The notes under the pieces: generated by a model
Database searches by the model: none
What the model was told of the DNA's origin: nothing
The model's input: only the letters and a program-made list of their open reading frames with translations
Assembly: GCA_963730225.1 (NCBI GenBank)
Contig: CAVSQX010000004.1
Location: forward strand, 1,612,001-1,676,000
Direction: 5' to 3'
Length of the DNA: 64,000 nucleotides
Source: CAVSQX01 sp963730225
Lineage (GTDB): Bacteria; Planctomycetota; Phycisphaerae; Tepidisphaerales; Tepidisphaeraceae
Part shown: positions 23,326 through 32,474 of the stretch, piece after piece
Layout: every line of letters begins with the position of its first letter
How positions within the stretch are numbered: position 1 is the first letter of the stretch
Translations under genes and position numbers: made by a program

Positions 23326-23889
23326 TCAGCCCATCAGCGCCGCTCGCTTGCGCTGGAATGTTACATCATCCAGGGCCGGTTCGGCGCCGCCAATTGTTAC
23401 CGGCTCATCGAGCGGCACCCAGCTTTTGCAGCCGGCGTAGGCGGGCTTGTTTTCCAAAACGATCGGCTCGCGCAGCCGATACACGCGCAGCGCAACCAGA
23501 AACAACGGATTCTGCGGCTTGTAATTGAAACGCATGTCGATCAGCGATGAAGTCCAGATGTGCTGATCGTCGAGCCGATCGATCTGCCGGCGCGATTGCA
23601 CTCTTATGATGTCGGTGACCGCCGCGGCGGAGGTGATGCGAATCCGCTGCGGCTCGGCGGCGACAGGTCCGAATTCCACATCCGGTTTGAGTTCGCCGCG
23701 GCTCTGATGGAGATAGGTCGGAAAAAGGAGGAACTCATTGTGCTGAATCTCGAATTTGCGTTTGGCGCTCTGCTCAAGAATTCCGCCCTTGCGCAGCAGG
23801 AAAATCTGCCGGCCGGTTTCCAGCGCCGCGATGACGGCGGCCCATTCCTTCAGGGCGACGTTCAAGCGGTCGGATAACGGCATGGCCAT
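23326..23889 (-). CDS. DUF1802 family protein
   Basis: 187 residues matching the DUF1802 pattern: LNVALKEWAAVIAALETGRQ, then ILLRKGG-like FLLRKGGILE, H-x-E-F-L-L-F-P-T-Y-x-H-Q near residue 50-62, and a C-terminal RVYRLREPIVLENKPAYAGC with K-S-W-V-P-L. Function unknown. It ends 21 bp before the aldo/keto reductase start and begins 2 bp after the Obg stop, so rpmA, obg, this gene and the reductase form one minus-strand string. Confidence 0.85.
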   Translation of the reverse strand: MAMPLSDRLNVALKEWAAVIAALETGRQIFLLRKGGILEQSAKRKFEIQHNEFLLFPTYLHQSRGELKPDVEFGPVAAEPQRIRITSAAAVTDIIRVQSRRQIDRLDDQHIWTSSLIDMRFNYKPQNPLFLVALRVYRLREPIVLENKPAYAGCKSWVPLDEPVTIGGAEPALDDVTFQRKRAALMG

Positions 23890-23890
23890 T

Positions 23891-24907
23891 CTATTGAGCG
23901 ATCGCGGTATTCTGACGTGAATCTTGAAGAATCAGCCAGAGTTTTTCCAGCAGCGGCTCAACACCCTGATGGCTGACGCCGGAAATGGCGTAGATTTCCT
24001 TGCAGGGCAGATCGGTTCGCAGCTTGGTTAGTGCGTCGTTGTCGATCGCCAGGTCCATTTTGTTGGCGGCGATAAGTTCGCGCTTTTCGGCCAGAACGGG
24101 GCTAAAAGCTTCCAATTCAGCGCGGATTTTTCGGTAGTTTTCGGCCGGGTCGGAGCCGTCCATGGGATAGAGATCGAGCAGATGAATGATGATCTTGGTG
24201 CGCTCGATGTGGCGAAGGAATGCATGGCCCAGGCCGGCGCCGTGCTGGGCGCCTTCGATCAGTCCGGGGATGTCGGCGAAGACCATTCGGCGGCCGCCGA
24301 CGAGTTCGACGATGCCAAGCTGGGGCTCAAGGGTGGTGAAGGGGTAATCGGCCACCTTCGGCCGGGCGGCGGAAATGGCGCGGAGCAGCGTGCTTTTGCC
24401 AGCGTTGGGCATGCCGACCAGTCCGACATCGGCGATGAGTTTTAACTCCAGCCGCAGATTTCGTTCCTGGCCTTCGGTGCCCGGCTCGGCGTAGCGCGGG
24501 GTTTGATTGGTCGAAGATCGGAAATGCCAATTGCCGCGGCCCCCGTTGCCTCCGCGGGCGATGGTGATGCGCTTTTCGGGCACATCGAGATCGCTCAGCA
24601 GCGATCCCAGATCGGCGTCGTAGATGAGTGTGCCCGGCGGAACCTGGATGACCAGATCCGCGCCGTCGTGGCCGGCCATTTTTTTCCCCATGCCGCCTTC
24701 GCCGGATTTGGCTTTCCAATGATGTCGGCCGGCGAAGTCGAGCAGCGTGTCTTTGCCGGCGTCGGCGACGAGAATCACACTGCCACCGCGTCCGCCGTCA
24801 CCGCCTTCGGGGCCGCCCTTGGGAACATATTTTTCACGGCGGAAGGAGACGCAGCCGTGCCCGCCGTCGCCGGCTTTGACATAGATGGTGGCTTCGTCGA
24901 CGAACAT
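23891..24907 (-). CDS. obg: GTPase Obg
   Basis: 338 residues. The N-terminal glycine-rich Obg fold is at ~1-158 (MFVDEATIYVKAGDGGHGCV; PKGGPEGGDGGRGG), followed by the G domain: G1 GMPNAGKST, G3 DIPGLIEGA, G4 NKMD, G5 AISGV. It lacks the optional OCT domain. Obg binds the 50S subunit and acts in ribosome maturation and stress control. It lies downstream of rpmA, the common bacterial order, although rplU is not present next to them. Confidence 0.97.
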   Translation of the reverse strand: MFVDEATIYVKAGDGGHGCVSFRREKYVPKGGPEGGDGGRGGSVILVADAGKDTLLDFAGRHHWKAKSGEGGMGKKMAGHDGADLVIQVPPGTLIYDADLGSLLSDLDVPEKRITIARGGNGGRGNWHFRSSTNQTPRYAEPGTEGQERNLRLELKLIADVGLVGMPNAGKSTLLRAISAARPKVADYPFTTLEPQLGIVELVGGRRMVFADIPGLIEGAQHGAGLGHAFLRHIERTKIIIHLLDLYPMDGSDPAENYRKIRAELEAFSPVLAEKRELIAANKMDLAIDNDALTKLRTDLPCKEIYAISGVSHQGVEPLLEKLWLILQDSRQNTAIAQ

Positions 24908-24993
24908 GGCGGGAAGGGGAATGACGAAGTCCGAAATTCGAACGACGAATCAATGACGAATCTCGAATGACCCAATGACGAAAAGCGGCGCCA
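24908..24993. repeat. Short direct-repeat spacer between rpmA and obg
   Basis: Repeated ATGACGAA-type words (GACGAATCAATGACGAATCT, AATGACCCAATGACGAAAAG) fill the 86-bp spacer. This looks like a dispersed low-complexity repeat rather than a gene. Confidence 0.45.
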
Positions 24994-25239
24994 CTAATTC
25001 GCTTCGGTCCGTATGTGCACTTTTCGGCCTTGGAATTCGACTTTTCCGTCCTTGAGCGCGAAAAGCGTGTAATCGCCGCCGACGCCGACGTTGAAGCCGG
25101 CGTTAAATTGCGTGCCGCGCTGGCGGAGAATGATGGAGCCGGCGGTTACGAACTGGCCGCCGTAGGCTTTGACGCCACGATACTGCGGGTTGCTGTCGCG
25201 GCCGTTCCGAGTGGAGCCGGCGCCTTTCTTATGGGCCAT
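24994..25239 (-). CDS. rpmA: 50S ribosomal protein L27
   Basis: 81 residues: MAHKKGAGSTRNGRDSNPQY is the L27 N-terminus, followed by G-V-K-x-Y-G-G-Q-x-V-x-A-G-S-I-I-x-R-Q-R-G-T. There is no N-terminal extension needing cleavage. The first 11 bp overlap the end of the M48 peptidase gene upstream, so the two are probably co-transcribed. Confidence 0.97.
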   Translation of the reverse strand: MAHKKGAGSTRNGRDSNPQYRGVKAYGGQFVTAGSIILRQRGTQFNAGFNVGVGGDYTLFALKDGKVEFQGRKVHIRTEAN

Positions 25240-26851
25240 AAATCACCAAATCTTTCGGGCCGGGAAACGTAACGGCTGCCGCGGGAGAATGCAAGCAGGA
25301 GATTGCCGATTTCCGATTGCCAATTGCCGATTGAAGGGCCGATTCATCGGGTTGATCGTGCGTTCGCAGGGAATCATACGCCGTCCATGAGACGCACAGC
25401 AGAAGCATGGCGGCGATGCCGATCCGCAGGCGGATCATCTGCCGGTCGAATCGGCGGGTCAGGTTGGCGTCGGTACTGATTCGACTGATGTAGCGCACGC
25501 GGGAAGCCATCGTGCCGTGCAGCCAACTGGCGGCCAGGGTGGAAACCCATTCGGTCAGAAATGCCAGGCGATGCCGCAAACTGCCGGTGAATCGGCCGCG
25601 GGCTTCGGTGGGAATGTTGTTCACCTCGGCGACGCGAAGAAGCGCGGAATTAAAAACGGCCGCTCCGGCGACGCCCACGTAAGAGCGCCCGTTCATCGGC
25701 TCGGCCAACGCCTGCATGGTGCGGGCGGCATGCACATCCGCCTGCCGCTCGAATCGGCGGCTGAGATATCCGAAGCCAATCACGATCGCCGCCAGTTCCA
25801 TCAACACAATGGCCGGATCGATTATCGACGGGCTCAGTCCCCGATGCAGGGCCAGCAGATCGAGCGAATCCGCCGCCGCCGTGAACGCCATCGTCAGACC
25901 GATCCAGAATCCCGCGTACCAGATCATGTGTCGATGAATGATGTGGCCCACCTCGTGCGCGAAAACGGCCAGCACCTGCTCATCGGGCAGCGATTCCAGC
26001 AGCAGATCGGAAAGCAGCACGTACCGGAACCACCGCACCACGCCCATCACCGCCGCGTTGCCGACCGTGTGATGCGTCCGCCACAAAAGCACGTCCCGGC
26101 ATCGCACCCGATCGCGGTCGGCAATCTCCCAGAGCCGGCGGCGAAGCTCGGTGTCCGGCAACGATTCGGTCGCCAGCACCCGGCGAAGGACTTCGGGCAC
26201 AATCAAAAACACCAGAACCACCGACACGCCCCAGAGCAACGCATCGTGCGCGGGGTTGCTCGGATCGATTTTGAAAAAAAGAAAAATCAGTCCGCCGGCG
26301 TCGCGCAAGGCGACGATCATCAGCACCGGCACCATCGTAAAAAGAATCTGCATCCGCAGCTTGCTCACGAGGTATTCGCCAAACGTCGGCGGAGCATAGA
26401 GGGGCAGATCGGCGTCGAGCTGGAGCAGAAGATTCTGCTCGTAGAACGCGCGATCGACCGGGTAGTGAGCCCACCACAACCCCATCCACGCCAGCAACAC
26501 GGGAAGAATTCCCAGCAGCAGCCCGGGAGTTTCCACCGGCCAATTCGCGGCCGAGCCGAGCATCCGATCGACCGCATCGCGCCATCCGAGAAAGGCGATG
26601 CCGACGGCGAACCACGCGGGAACCAACAGCCGGGCCAACATTGCCGTTCGCGCCGAACGCGGCAACCCCGATCCGCCGGCCAAGCGGCGCATCCGCCAGC
26701 GATCGCGCCATCCCAGGATCGCGACCACCACCGCGTATCCAGCCAGAAAGATCACGCTCGCCCAGGGCTGGGCAATCGACGGACTTTCCGACGCCTGCGG
26801 CGCCCAGGCCATCCAAAGCACGACGGGAATTAAGAGCAGAATGATGGACAT
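25229..26851 (-). CDS. M48 family zinc metalloprotease, membrane bound
   Basis: 540 residues. Several membrane segments precede a catalytic domain with the zinc motif HEVGH (VFAHEVGHIIHRHM, about residue 300); an additional E-R-Q-A-D-V-H-A segment (RRFERQADVHAART) supplies the third ligand and the conserved D. This places it with HtpX/Ste24-like proteases, which act in membrane-protein quality control. The C-terminal ~35 residues (SALQSAIGNRKSAISCLHSP) derive from a GATTGCCGATT-type repeat at 25300-25340 and are probably not part of the conserved domain. The gene ends inside rpmA. Confidence 0.88.
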   Translation of the reverse strand: MSIILLLIPVVLWMAWAPQASESPSIAQPWASVIFLAGYAVVVAILGWRDRWRMRRLAGGSGLPRSARTAMLARLLVPAWFAVGIAFLGWRDAVDRMLGSAANWPVETPGLLLGILPVLLAWMGLWWAHYPVDRAFYEQNLLLQLDADLPLYAPPTFGEYLVSKLRMQILFTMVPVLMIVALRDAGGLIFLFFKIDPSNPAHDALLWGVSVVLVFLIVPEVLRRVLATESLPDTELRRRLWEIADRDRVRCRDVLLWRTHHTVGNAAVMGVVRWFRYVLLSDLLLESLPDEQVLAVFAHEVGHIIHRHMIWYAGFWIGLTMAFTAAADSLDLLALHRGLSPSIIDPAIVLMELAAIVIGFGYLSRRFERQADVHAARTMQALAEPMNGRSYVGVAGAAVFNSALLRVAEVNNIPTEARGRFTGSLRHRLAFLTEWVSTLAASWLHGTMASRVRYISRISTDANLTRRFDRQMIRLRIGIAAMLLLCVSWTAYDSLRTHDQPDESALQSAIGNRKSAISCLHSPAAAVTFPGPKDLVIYGP

Positions 26852-26888
26852 GGGCGAATCGGCTCAGGCCTGCGTCTTGGTCGCTGGT

Positions 26889-28040
26889 TCAAACTCCCAC
26901 CGGCAGCACGGCCCGCAATCGGGAAATGACGGCCGGCAAAACAGACAGCGCGCGATCAATCTCAGCATCGGTTGTATAGCGCGACAGACTGAAACGGATC
27001 GCGCCGTGGGCGATGCGTTGGTCAATCCCCATGGCCAGCACCACCGGCGAGGGTTCGAGGCTGCCGCTGCTGCACGCGCTGCCGGCCGAGGCGCAGATTC
27101 CTTTCTCGCTCAGCAGAAGCAGAATCGCCTCGGCCTCCAGACGAGCGAAACCAATATTACTGGTATTGGCCACGCGCCGATCGGCTCGTCCGATGCGATG
27201 GGAATCTTCGATCTGCGAAAGAATCGTCTGCTCCAGCCGATCGCGCTGGGCGGCGAGGCGATCCATCTTGGGAAGTGATTCGGCGGCGAGCTGCGCGGCG
27301 ACGCCTGTGCCGACGATGCCGGGAACATTTTCAGTTCCACCGCGACGATTGCGTTCCTGCGGGCCGCCGATCAGCAGCGGACGCATTCGCACGCCCCGGC
27401 GAAGAAAAATGCCGCCGACCCCCTTGGGGCCATGGAATTTGTGAGCGGCAAAGCTGAGCGCGTCGATGGGAAGATTTTTCAGATCGACCGGCAGCTTTCC
27501 GACGGCCTGCGTGGCATCGCAATGAAACGGTACGCCGCGCCGCGGCAGATTTGACCGATTTCGCGCACGGGAAAAATCACGCCGGTTTCGTTGTTGGCCC
27601 ACATGGTCGTGAATAGCGCGGTGTCGTCGCTCAGCGATGACGTGAGCCGATCCAGATCCAGATCGCCGTCATGGTTGACGGGAATCTCGATGATCGTTGC
27701 GCCTTCGCGCTGCATTTGTTTGCACAATTCGCCGCACGGCCGAGTGTTCGACGGTGGTGGTGACGATCATGCTCCGCGGCTTGCGGGAAGCGAAGATGCC
27801 GCGGATGACGGTGTTGATCGATTCGGTCCCGCCGCCGGTGAAGAGGATTTCGGAATCGGCGCTGCCGAGCAATTGGGCCATCTGGCTGCGGGCATGATCG
27901 ATCGCGGCGCGGCTTTGTTGGCCAAAGCGGTGCACGCTGGAAGGGTTGGCGTAAAGATCGCTCAGGTAAGGAAGCATCGCCGCGACAACCTCGGGGGCCG
28001 GGCGCGTCGTGGCGTTGTTGTCGAGATAGACGACGTCCAT
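26889..28040 (-). CDS. Cysteine desulfurase (frameshifted twice)
   Basis: The start is MDVVYLDNNATTRPAPEVVA at 28040, typical for NifS/IscS. Three consecutive frames carry one protein: residues to EHSAVRRI (break ~27725), then CKQMQREGATIIEIPVNHDG to NNETGVIFPVREIGQICR (break ~27545), then GVPFHCDATQAVGK to the stop at 26889. The PLP lysine is in SFAAHKFHGPKG, and the catalytic cysteine in ASAGSACSSGSLEPS. The enzyme takes sulfur from cysteine for Fe-S cluster or tRNA thiolation. Every conserved element survives, so the breaks look like sequence errors rather than decay. Confidence 0.85.
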
Positions 28041-28061
28041 GCAGGGATTTTAGTGTAGGAA

Positions 28062-28152
28062 AGGCGCAAAGGCACGGAGGCACGGAGGCACGAAGGAAAA
28101 GCAAACAGGCACTGTGTTTCTTCCCTCCGTGCCTCCGTGCCTTCGTGCCTAG
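28062..28152. repeat. Long palindromic cacggagg repeat between divergent genes
   Basis: Two ~30-bp complementary arms built from GGCACGGAGGCACGAAGG units (28074-28104 and 28122-28152) enclose a ~20-bp loop. The palindrome occupies the space between the divergent cysteine desulfurase (start 28040) and polyprenyl synthase (start 28221) genes, i.e. the promoter region of both. Confidence 0.75.
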
Positions 28153-28220
28153 TTTCAATATTTTCGAAACTTCCAGCCGCCAATAGCGTAACCATCCGCC
28201 CACTTCTATACTTCGCCGCC

Positions 28221-29204
28221 ATGATTTCGACGCTGGCGCGTCTGACCGATTGCATCGCCCCGGAACTGGCGGCCGTCGAGGAGCGCTTTCACCAGGAACT
28301 GGCCAGCGACACGCGCTGCGTTTCCACTCTGGTCAAACACGTCAGCCGATTCCACGGGAAAATGCTGCGCCCGTGCCTGCTGCTGCTGGGCGGCAAGGCG
28401 TGCAATCCCGGTCGGCCGCTGCGCGACGCTCACATCACCCTGGCCACCGTCGTCGAAATGGTCCACATGGCCACGCTGGTGCACGATGATGTGCTCGACG
28501 AAGCCGAGCTTCGCCGCAAGGGGGCGACGATCAATCATCTTCGCGGCAACGAAGCGGCGGTGCTGCTGGGCGATTACCTCATCAGCCACAGTTACCATCT
28601 CTGCTCGAGCCTCGATTCGCAGTCGGCTTCGCGCCTGATCGCTCACACCACCAACGAAGTGTGCGAAGGCGAGTTGCTGCAAATCGAAAACCGGAACAAC
28701 GCCGACCTGGATGAGCCGACCTATCTGAAAATCATCACGCGCAAGACCGCGGTGCTGTGCGCGGCCTGCTGCAAATTGGGAGCCAGCTTCGCCGGAGCCG
28801 ACGAACCACGAATCGCTCAGTTGGAATCGTACGGATTGTCGCTGGGGATTGCGTTCCAGATTCAGGACGACATTCTAGACATCGTCGGCGATTGTTCGAC
28901 GGTCGGCAAAACACTGGGGATCGACATCGAAAAAGGAAAAATGACATTGCCGATGATTCACTTTCTGCGCACCGCCCCGATGGAGCACCGCACGCTGCTG
29001 CGATCGCTGCTGGCCAGCCGCGACGCCGACAAGGTCGAGCGAATTCGCAATCTGATTTTGCCGAGCAATTCCATCGGCTTCGCCCGCGATCGGGCCGCGG
29101 GATTGATCGAGAAAGCGCGCGATTCGATCCGGGATCTGCCCGACAGCCAGGCGAAACGGGCGCTGGATACGATGGCGGAGTTCGTGTTGTCGCGGCCGAT
29201 GTAA
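28221..29204 (+). CDS. Polyprenyl diphosphate synthase
   Basis: 327 residues from MISTLARLTDCIAPELAAVE. The two aspartate-rich motifs of trans-prenyltransferases are present: HDDVLDEAELRR (first, ~residue 94) and QDDILDIVGD (second, ~217), with GKMLRPCLLLLG before them and the K-T-x-x-L/F region after. The residues before the first DDxxD are medium sized, which suits medium to long chains such as those of quinones or carrier lipids; the exact chain length is uncertain. An upstream in-frame ATG at 28137 would lie inside the palindromic repeat and was rejected. Confidence 0.93.
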   Translation: MISTLARLTDCIAPELAAVEERFHQELASDTRCVSTLVKHVSRFHGKMLRPCLLLLGGKACNPGRPLRDAHITLATVVEMVHMATLVHDDVLDEAELRRKGATINHLRGNEAAVLLGDYLISHSYHLCSSLDSQSASRLIAHTTNEVCEGELLQIENRNNADLDEPTYLKIITRKTAVLCAACCKLGASFAGADEPRIAQLESYGLSLGIAFQIQDDILDIVGDCSTVGKTLGIDIEKGKMTLPMIHFLRTAPMEHRTLLRSLLASRDADKVERIRNLILPSNSIGFARDRAAGLIEKARDSIRDLPDSQAKRALDTMAEFVLSRPM

Positions 29205-29212
29205 TGGGGAAG

Positions 29213-29288
29213 GCCCGAAGGCACAGTGGCACGAAGGGGAAGAGATAAAACTCCCTGCCTTTCCCTTCGTGCCTTCGTGCCTTTCCTG
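29213..29288. repeat. Palindromic repeat of the cgaaggcac family
   Basis: Arms CGAAGGCACAGTGGCACGAA and CCCTTCGTGCCTTCGTGCCT face each other across ~14 bp. It lies between the polyprenyl synthase stop and the symporter start on the same strand, where it may also work as a transcription or mRNA stability element. Confidence 0.7.
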
Positions 29289-29306
29289 CCGTAACCTATC
29301 CACTCC

Positions 29307-31292
29307 ATGCAACCCATCGACTGGCTTCTTCTGATTCTGCCGGTCGGAATGATCATCGCGGCGGCGATGTACACGCGGCGGTATGTGCGGAGCGTCGCGG
29401 ATTTCGTCGCCGGCGGTCGGGCGGCGGGTCGATATCTGATCTGCAACGCCAAAGGCGAAGCCGGCTCGGGCGTCGCCAACACCCTGTCCAAATTCCAGCC
29501 GATCATGGTCTCGGGGTTCATTCTCTCCTGGTGGGACATCTCGGTCCCCGTGAGCATGATTTTCGCCATGTTCGGCTTCGTGATTTACCGCTATCGCCAA
29601 ACCCGGGCGATGACGCTGGGACAGTTTTTTGAGATGCGATATTCCCGGCGGTTTCGCCTCTTCGCCGGCATCGTGGGATTTCTCGCTGGCATTCTCAACT
29701 ACGGAATTTTTCCCGCGGTGTCGTCCGAGTTTTTTGTCTACTTTCTCAACCTGCCCGTGCACGTGAGCATCGCGCATTTTGCCGTGCGCACCAACGTGCT
29801 GATCATGGCCGCGTATCTCAGTTGCTCGCTGTGGATGATGACCGTCGGCGGGCAGATCACGCTCATGGTCACGCACTGCATCGAGGGAATTTTATCGCAT
29901 CTGATTCTGGTCATCACCGTGGCGGCGATCTTCTGCACGATCAGTTGGGCGCAGATGCGCGGCATGTTGACGGCGGCGCCGGCCGGACATTCGCTGGTCA
30001 ACCCGTTCGACGAGGGTCGAACCCACGATTTCAATTTTTGGTTTGGCCTGATGACGGTGGCGATGGTGATTTACGGCACCATGACCGCCCAGAAAGACAA
30101 CAGCTTCAGCTCCGCCGCCCGCACCGCCCACGAAGCGCGGATGGGCGGATTGCTCGGTTGGTGGCGATACATGGCCCGATCCGCCGCCCTGGTGGTCATC
30201 GCCCTGGGGGCCATGACGCTGCTCAAACGGCCCGATTTTGCCGGGTTGCCCGCACTCAATGCCATTCACGATCCGCAGCTTCATTCCCAGATGGCCGTGC
30301 CGATCGCGCTGCGGTATCTGCTGCCCGCCGGCGTCAAGGGATTGTTTCTGACGCTGATGGTTTTGGGCCTGATCTCCGGCGACGCCAGTCACATGCTCAC
30401 CTGGGGCGGAATCTTCATTCAGGACATTGTGCTGCCGCTGCGGACGACCGCGATGTCCCCCGCCGAGCATGTGAAGCTGCTGCGCATCGCCGTTTCCGGC
30501 GTCGCGCTCTTCGCATTTCTCTTCAGCATCTTATTCCATCAGACGCAATACATCCTCATGTGGTGGGCGGTAACCGAAGGAATCTTCGCCTGCGGCGCCG
30601 GCATCGTCATCATCGGCGGGCTGTACTGGAAAAAAGGCACGACCGCGGCGGCGTGGTGCGCGTTCGTCGCCGGCGCCGTGCTGAGCCTGGCCGGAATCGC
30701 CGCTCCGTATGTGATTCCACATTTCCCCTTCAACGGCAAACAGGTGCAATTCGGAGCGGCCATCACGGCGGTGCTGATTTACTTGACGGTTTCGCTGCTG
30801 ACCTGCCGGGAGGATTTCGATCTCGATCGCATGTTGCACCGCGGAAAATACGCCCGGGCCGATGATGTCACGCCCGAATCGGCGGTGGCCCGCCATCGCT
30901 TCACGTTGCAGCGGATGATCGGCATCGACGACGATTTCAGCTTCGCCGACAAAATCGCCGCCGGGGGGATTTTTTTCTGGGCGATGTTCTGGCTCGCCGT
31001 CATGCTGATCGGAACCGTCTGGAACCTGCTGCGGCCCTGGCCGATCCATGTGTGGACCACGTATTGGCTGGTCGCCGGAATCATTCTGCCGATGATCGTC
31101 TGTGTCGGAACGCTGTTCTGGTTCGGCATCGGCGGCGCGATCGATCTGCGCTGGTTCTTCAACCGGCTGGCCACCATGAAGCGCGATGTGCACGACGACG
31201 GAACCGTGAGTCGCCAGCAAAACGGCTTTGCGGTTATGCCCATTTCACCGGCCCCGAATCCGCGCGATCCGTCAAAAAGTGCAATTCTTTAA
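29307..31292 (+). CDS. Sodium:solute symporter family protein
   Basis: 661 residues and at least 12 hydrophobic segments, starting MQPIDWLLLILPVGMIIAAA. The early segment SVADFVAGGRAAGRYLICNA corresponds to the SSS-family N-terminal signature (F-x-x-G-G-R-x-x-x), and TMTAQKDNSFSSAARTAHEA with later G-L-I-S-G-D-A-S-H-M-L-T-W-G is also typical. A cytoplasmic loop near 500-540 follows CREDFDLDRMLHRGKY. It would import a small organic solute with sodium; the solute is not evident. It could supply the sugar locus that follows, but the nearest genes in it are 1-3 kb away. Confidence 0.88.
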   Translation: MQPIDWLLLILPVGMIIAAAMYTRRYVRSVADFVAGGRAAGRYLICNAKGEAGSGVANTLSKFQPIMVSGFILSWWDISVPVSMIFAMFGFVIYRYRQTRAMTLGQFFEMRYSRRFRLFAGIVGFLAGILNYGIFPAVSSEFFVYFLNLPVHVSIAHFAVRTNVLIMAAYLSCSLWMMTVGGQITLMVTHCIEGILSHLILVITVAAIFCTISWAQMRGMLTAAPAGHSLVNPFDEGRTHDFNFWFGLMTVAMVIYGTMTAQKDNSFSSAARTAHEARMGGLLGWWRYMARSAALVVIALGAMTLLKRPDFAGLPALNAIHDPQLHSQMAVPIALRYLLPAGVKGLFLTLMVLGLISGDASHMLTWGGIFIQDIVLPLRTTAMSPAEHVKLLRIAVSGVALFAFLFSILFHQTQYILMWWAVTEGIFACGAGIVIIGGLYWKKGTTAAAWCAFVAGAVLSLAGIAAPYVIPHFPFNGKQVQFGAAITAVLIYLTVSLLTCREDFDLDRMLHRGKYARADDVTPESAVARHRFTLQRMIGIDDDFSFADKIAAGGIFFWAMFWLAVMLIGTVWNLLRPWPIHVWTTYWLVAGIILPMIVCVGTLFWFGIGGAIDLRWFFNRLATMKRDVHDDGTVSRQQNGFAVMPISPAPNPRDPSKSAIL

Positions 31293-31404
31293 TACAAATT
31301 TGTCAGTAAACACGATAGCGATTGCGTGGGCGGGCGTGTTACATGCCGGTAAAATGCGGGGGTCGTAGGAATCGCCGCCTTCAGGTCAAGCGGCGGAGGT
31401 CGAA

Positions 31405-32370
31405 ATGAGAATGAAAAGTCGCGGACTTACCCTTGGATCAACGACTGGATTTACTCTGGTCGAGCTACTGGTCGTCATCGGCATCATCGCTCTTTTGATT
31501 TCTATTCTGCTTCCGGCGCTCAGCAAGGCCCGCGATCAGGCCAATCAAGTCGCCTGCGCATCGGTGGAGAGACAGTTTTACGCGATGTGGCAGCTATACG
31601 AGGATGACTACAAAGGCTACGTGCTGCCAGCGGCGGAGCAACCCATAGGTGCCTCCTCTACCGAATGGGATTTCTACAACCCCAACCTGATCGGCAATGA
31701 GTTAAACAAAATAAACGCAAATACCGATAGCACCGCCCGCATGACAAGCGAAGCGCAGATTACTAAGGCACTTCTGAAATGTCCGGCTGCTGACCACACG
31801 TCCGACCCAAATATTGAGGATGCCACCGCCATCAGCAGTTTTGTTCCAAATGCCACGGGCAGCTATTGGGGCGACTACGAGTACAACTACTACATGGGAT
31901 CGCTCAAGAGCAACGGTGGCGCACCCCCATTTTATCAGTATTATCCGCTGTGGAAGCAGACCCAAATTCCGCCAAACGTCATCATTCTGATGGAGGCCAT
32001 CAAGCCCAATTACGGGCTCGCGTCGCCTTACAAGTGCTATTTTGGAAACTCGCAGACTTCCACCGAACAGATTTTCGCCACGGTCCCGGTGGCGGGAAAG
32101 AAGGCGTCCATTCTTCAGTTCGCCAAAATCGGCACGCCCCACCAGAAGAACACCAAGATGAACGTACTGAGCGCCGATGGCCACGTAAGTTTGGTTGACC
32201 CACGGGTTGATTTCTTCACGAACCCACAGGATCAAGGAACAATCCGGGAATACCTGTGGGACCCCGGAATAATGGGAGCGAATCCGCCGACGTCATGGAC
32301 CTACATAACAGCCGCCAACGTGGGTTTGCAAATCAACTGGGGCTGGCAGCGCTGGCGGCCGGGCATCTGA
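31405..32370 (+). CDS. Type II secretion/pseudopilin-like protein with prepilin N-terminus
   Basis: 321 residues. The prepilin cleavage/methylation motif is textbook: G-F-T-L-V-E-L-L-V-V-I-G-I-I-A-L-L-I (residues 15-32), then S-I-L-L-P-A-L-S-K-A-R. The globular part contains the C-terminal planctomycete motif H-x9-DG (PHQKNTKMNVLSADGHVSLV). Such proteins are greatly amplified in Planctomycetota; they are processed by a prepilin peptidase and exposed outside the inner membrane, possibly as part of a secretion pseudopilus. It stands at the border of the polysaccharide locus and ends in a terminator. Confidence 0.88.
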   Translation: MRMKSRGLTLGSTTGFTLVELLVVIGIIALLISILLPALSKARDQANQVACASVERQFYAMWQLYEDDYKGYVLPAAEQPIGASSTEWDFYNPNLIGNELNKINANTDSTARMTSEAQITKALLKCPAADHTSDPNIEDATAISSFVPNATGSYWGDYEYNYYMGSLKSNGGAPPFYQYYPLWKQTQIPPNVIILMEAIKPNYGLASPYKCYFGNSQTSTEQIFATVPVAGKKASILQFAKIGTPHQKNTKMNVLSADGHVSLVDPRVDFFTNPQDQGTIREYLWDPGIMGANPPTSWTYITAANVGLQINWGWQRWRPGI

Positions 32371-32398
32371 TTCTCGCCGACGAAATTGCAGGGGAGCG

Positions 32399-32440
32399 AG
32401 CCACCACCGAGCCAATCAAGCTGGTGGTGGTTCTTTTTTG
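32399..32440 (+). terminator. Rho-independent terminator
   Basis: The stem CCACCACC / GGTGGTGG with a 14-nt loop is followed by TTCTTTTTT. It sits ~30 bp after the pseudopilin stop. Confidence 0.85.
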
Positions 32441-32474
32441 CCGTTGAATCGTTCGAGCTTCGATAGCATCCGCG

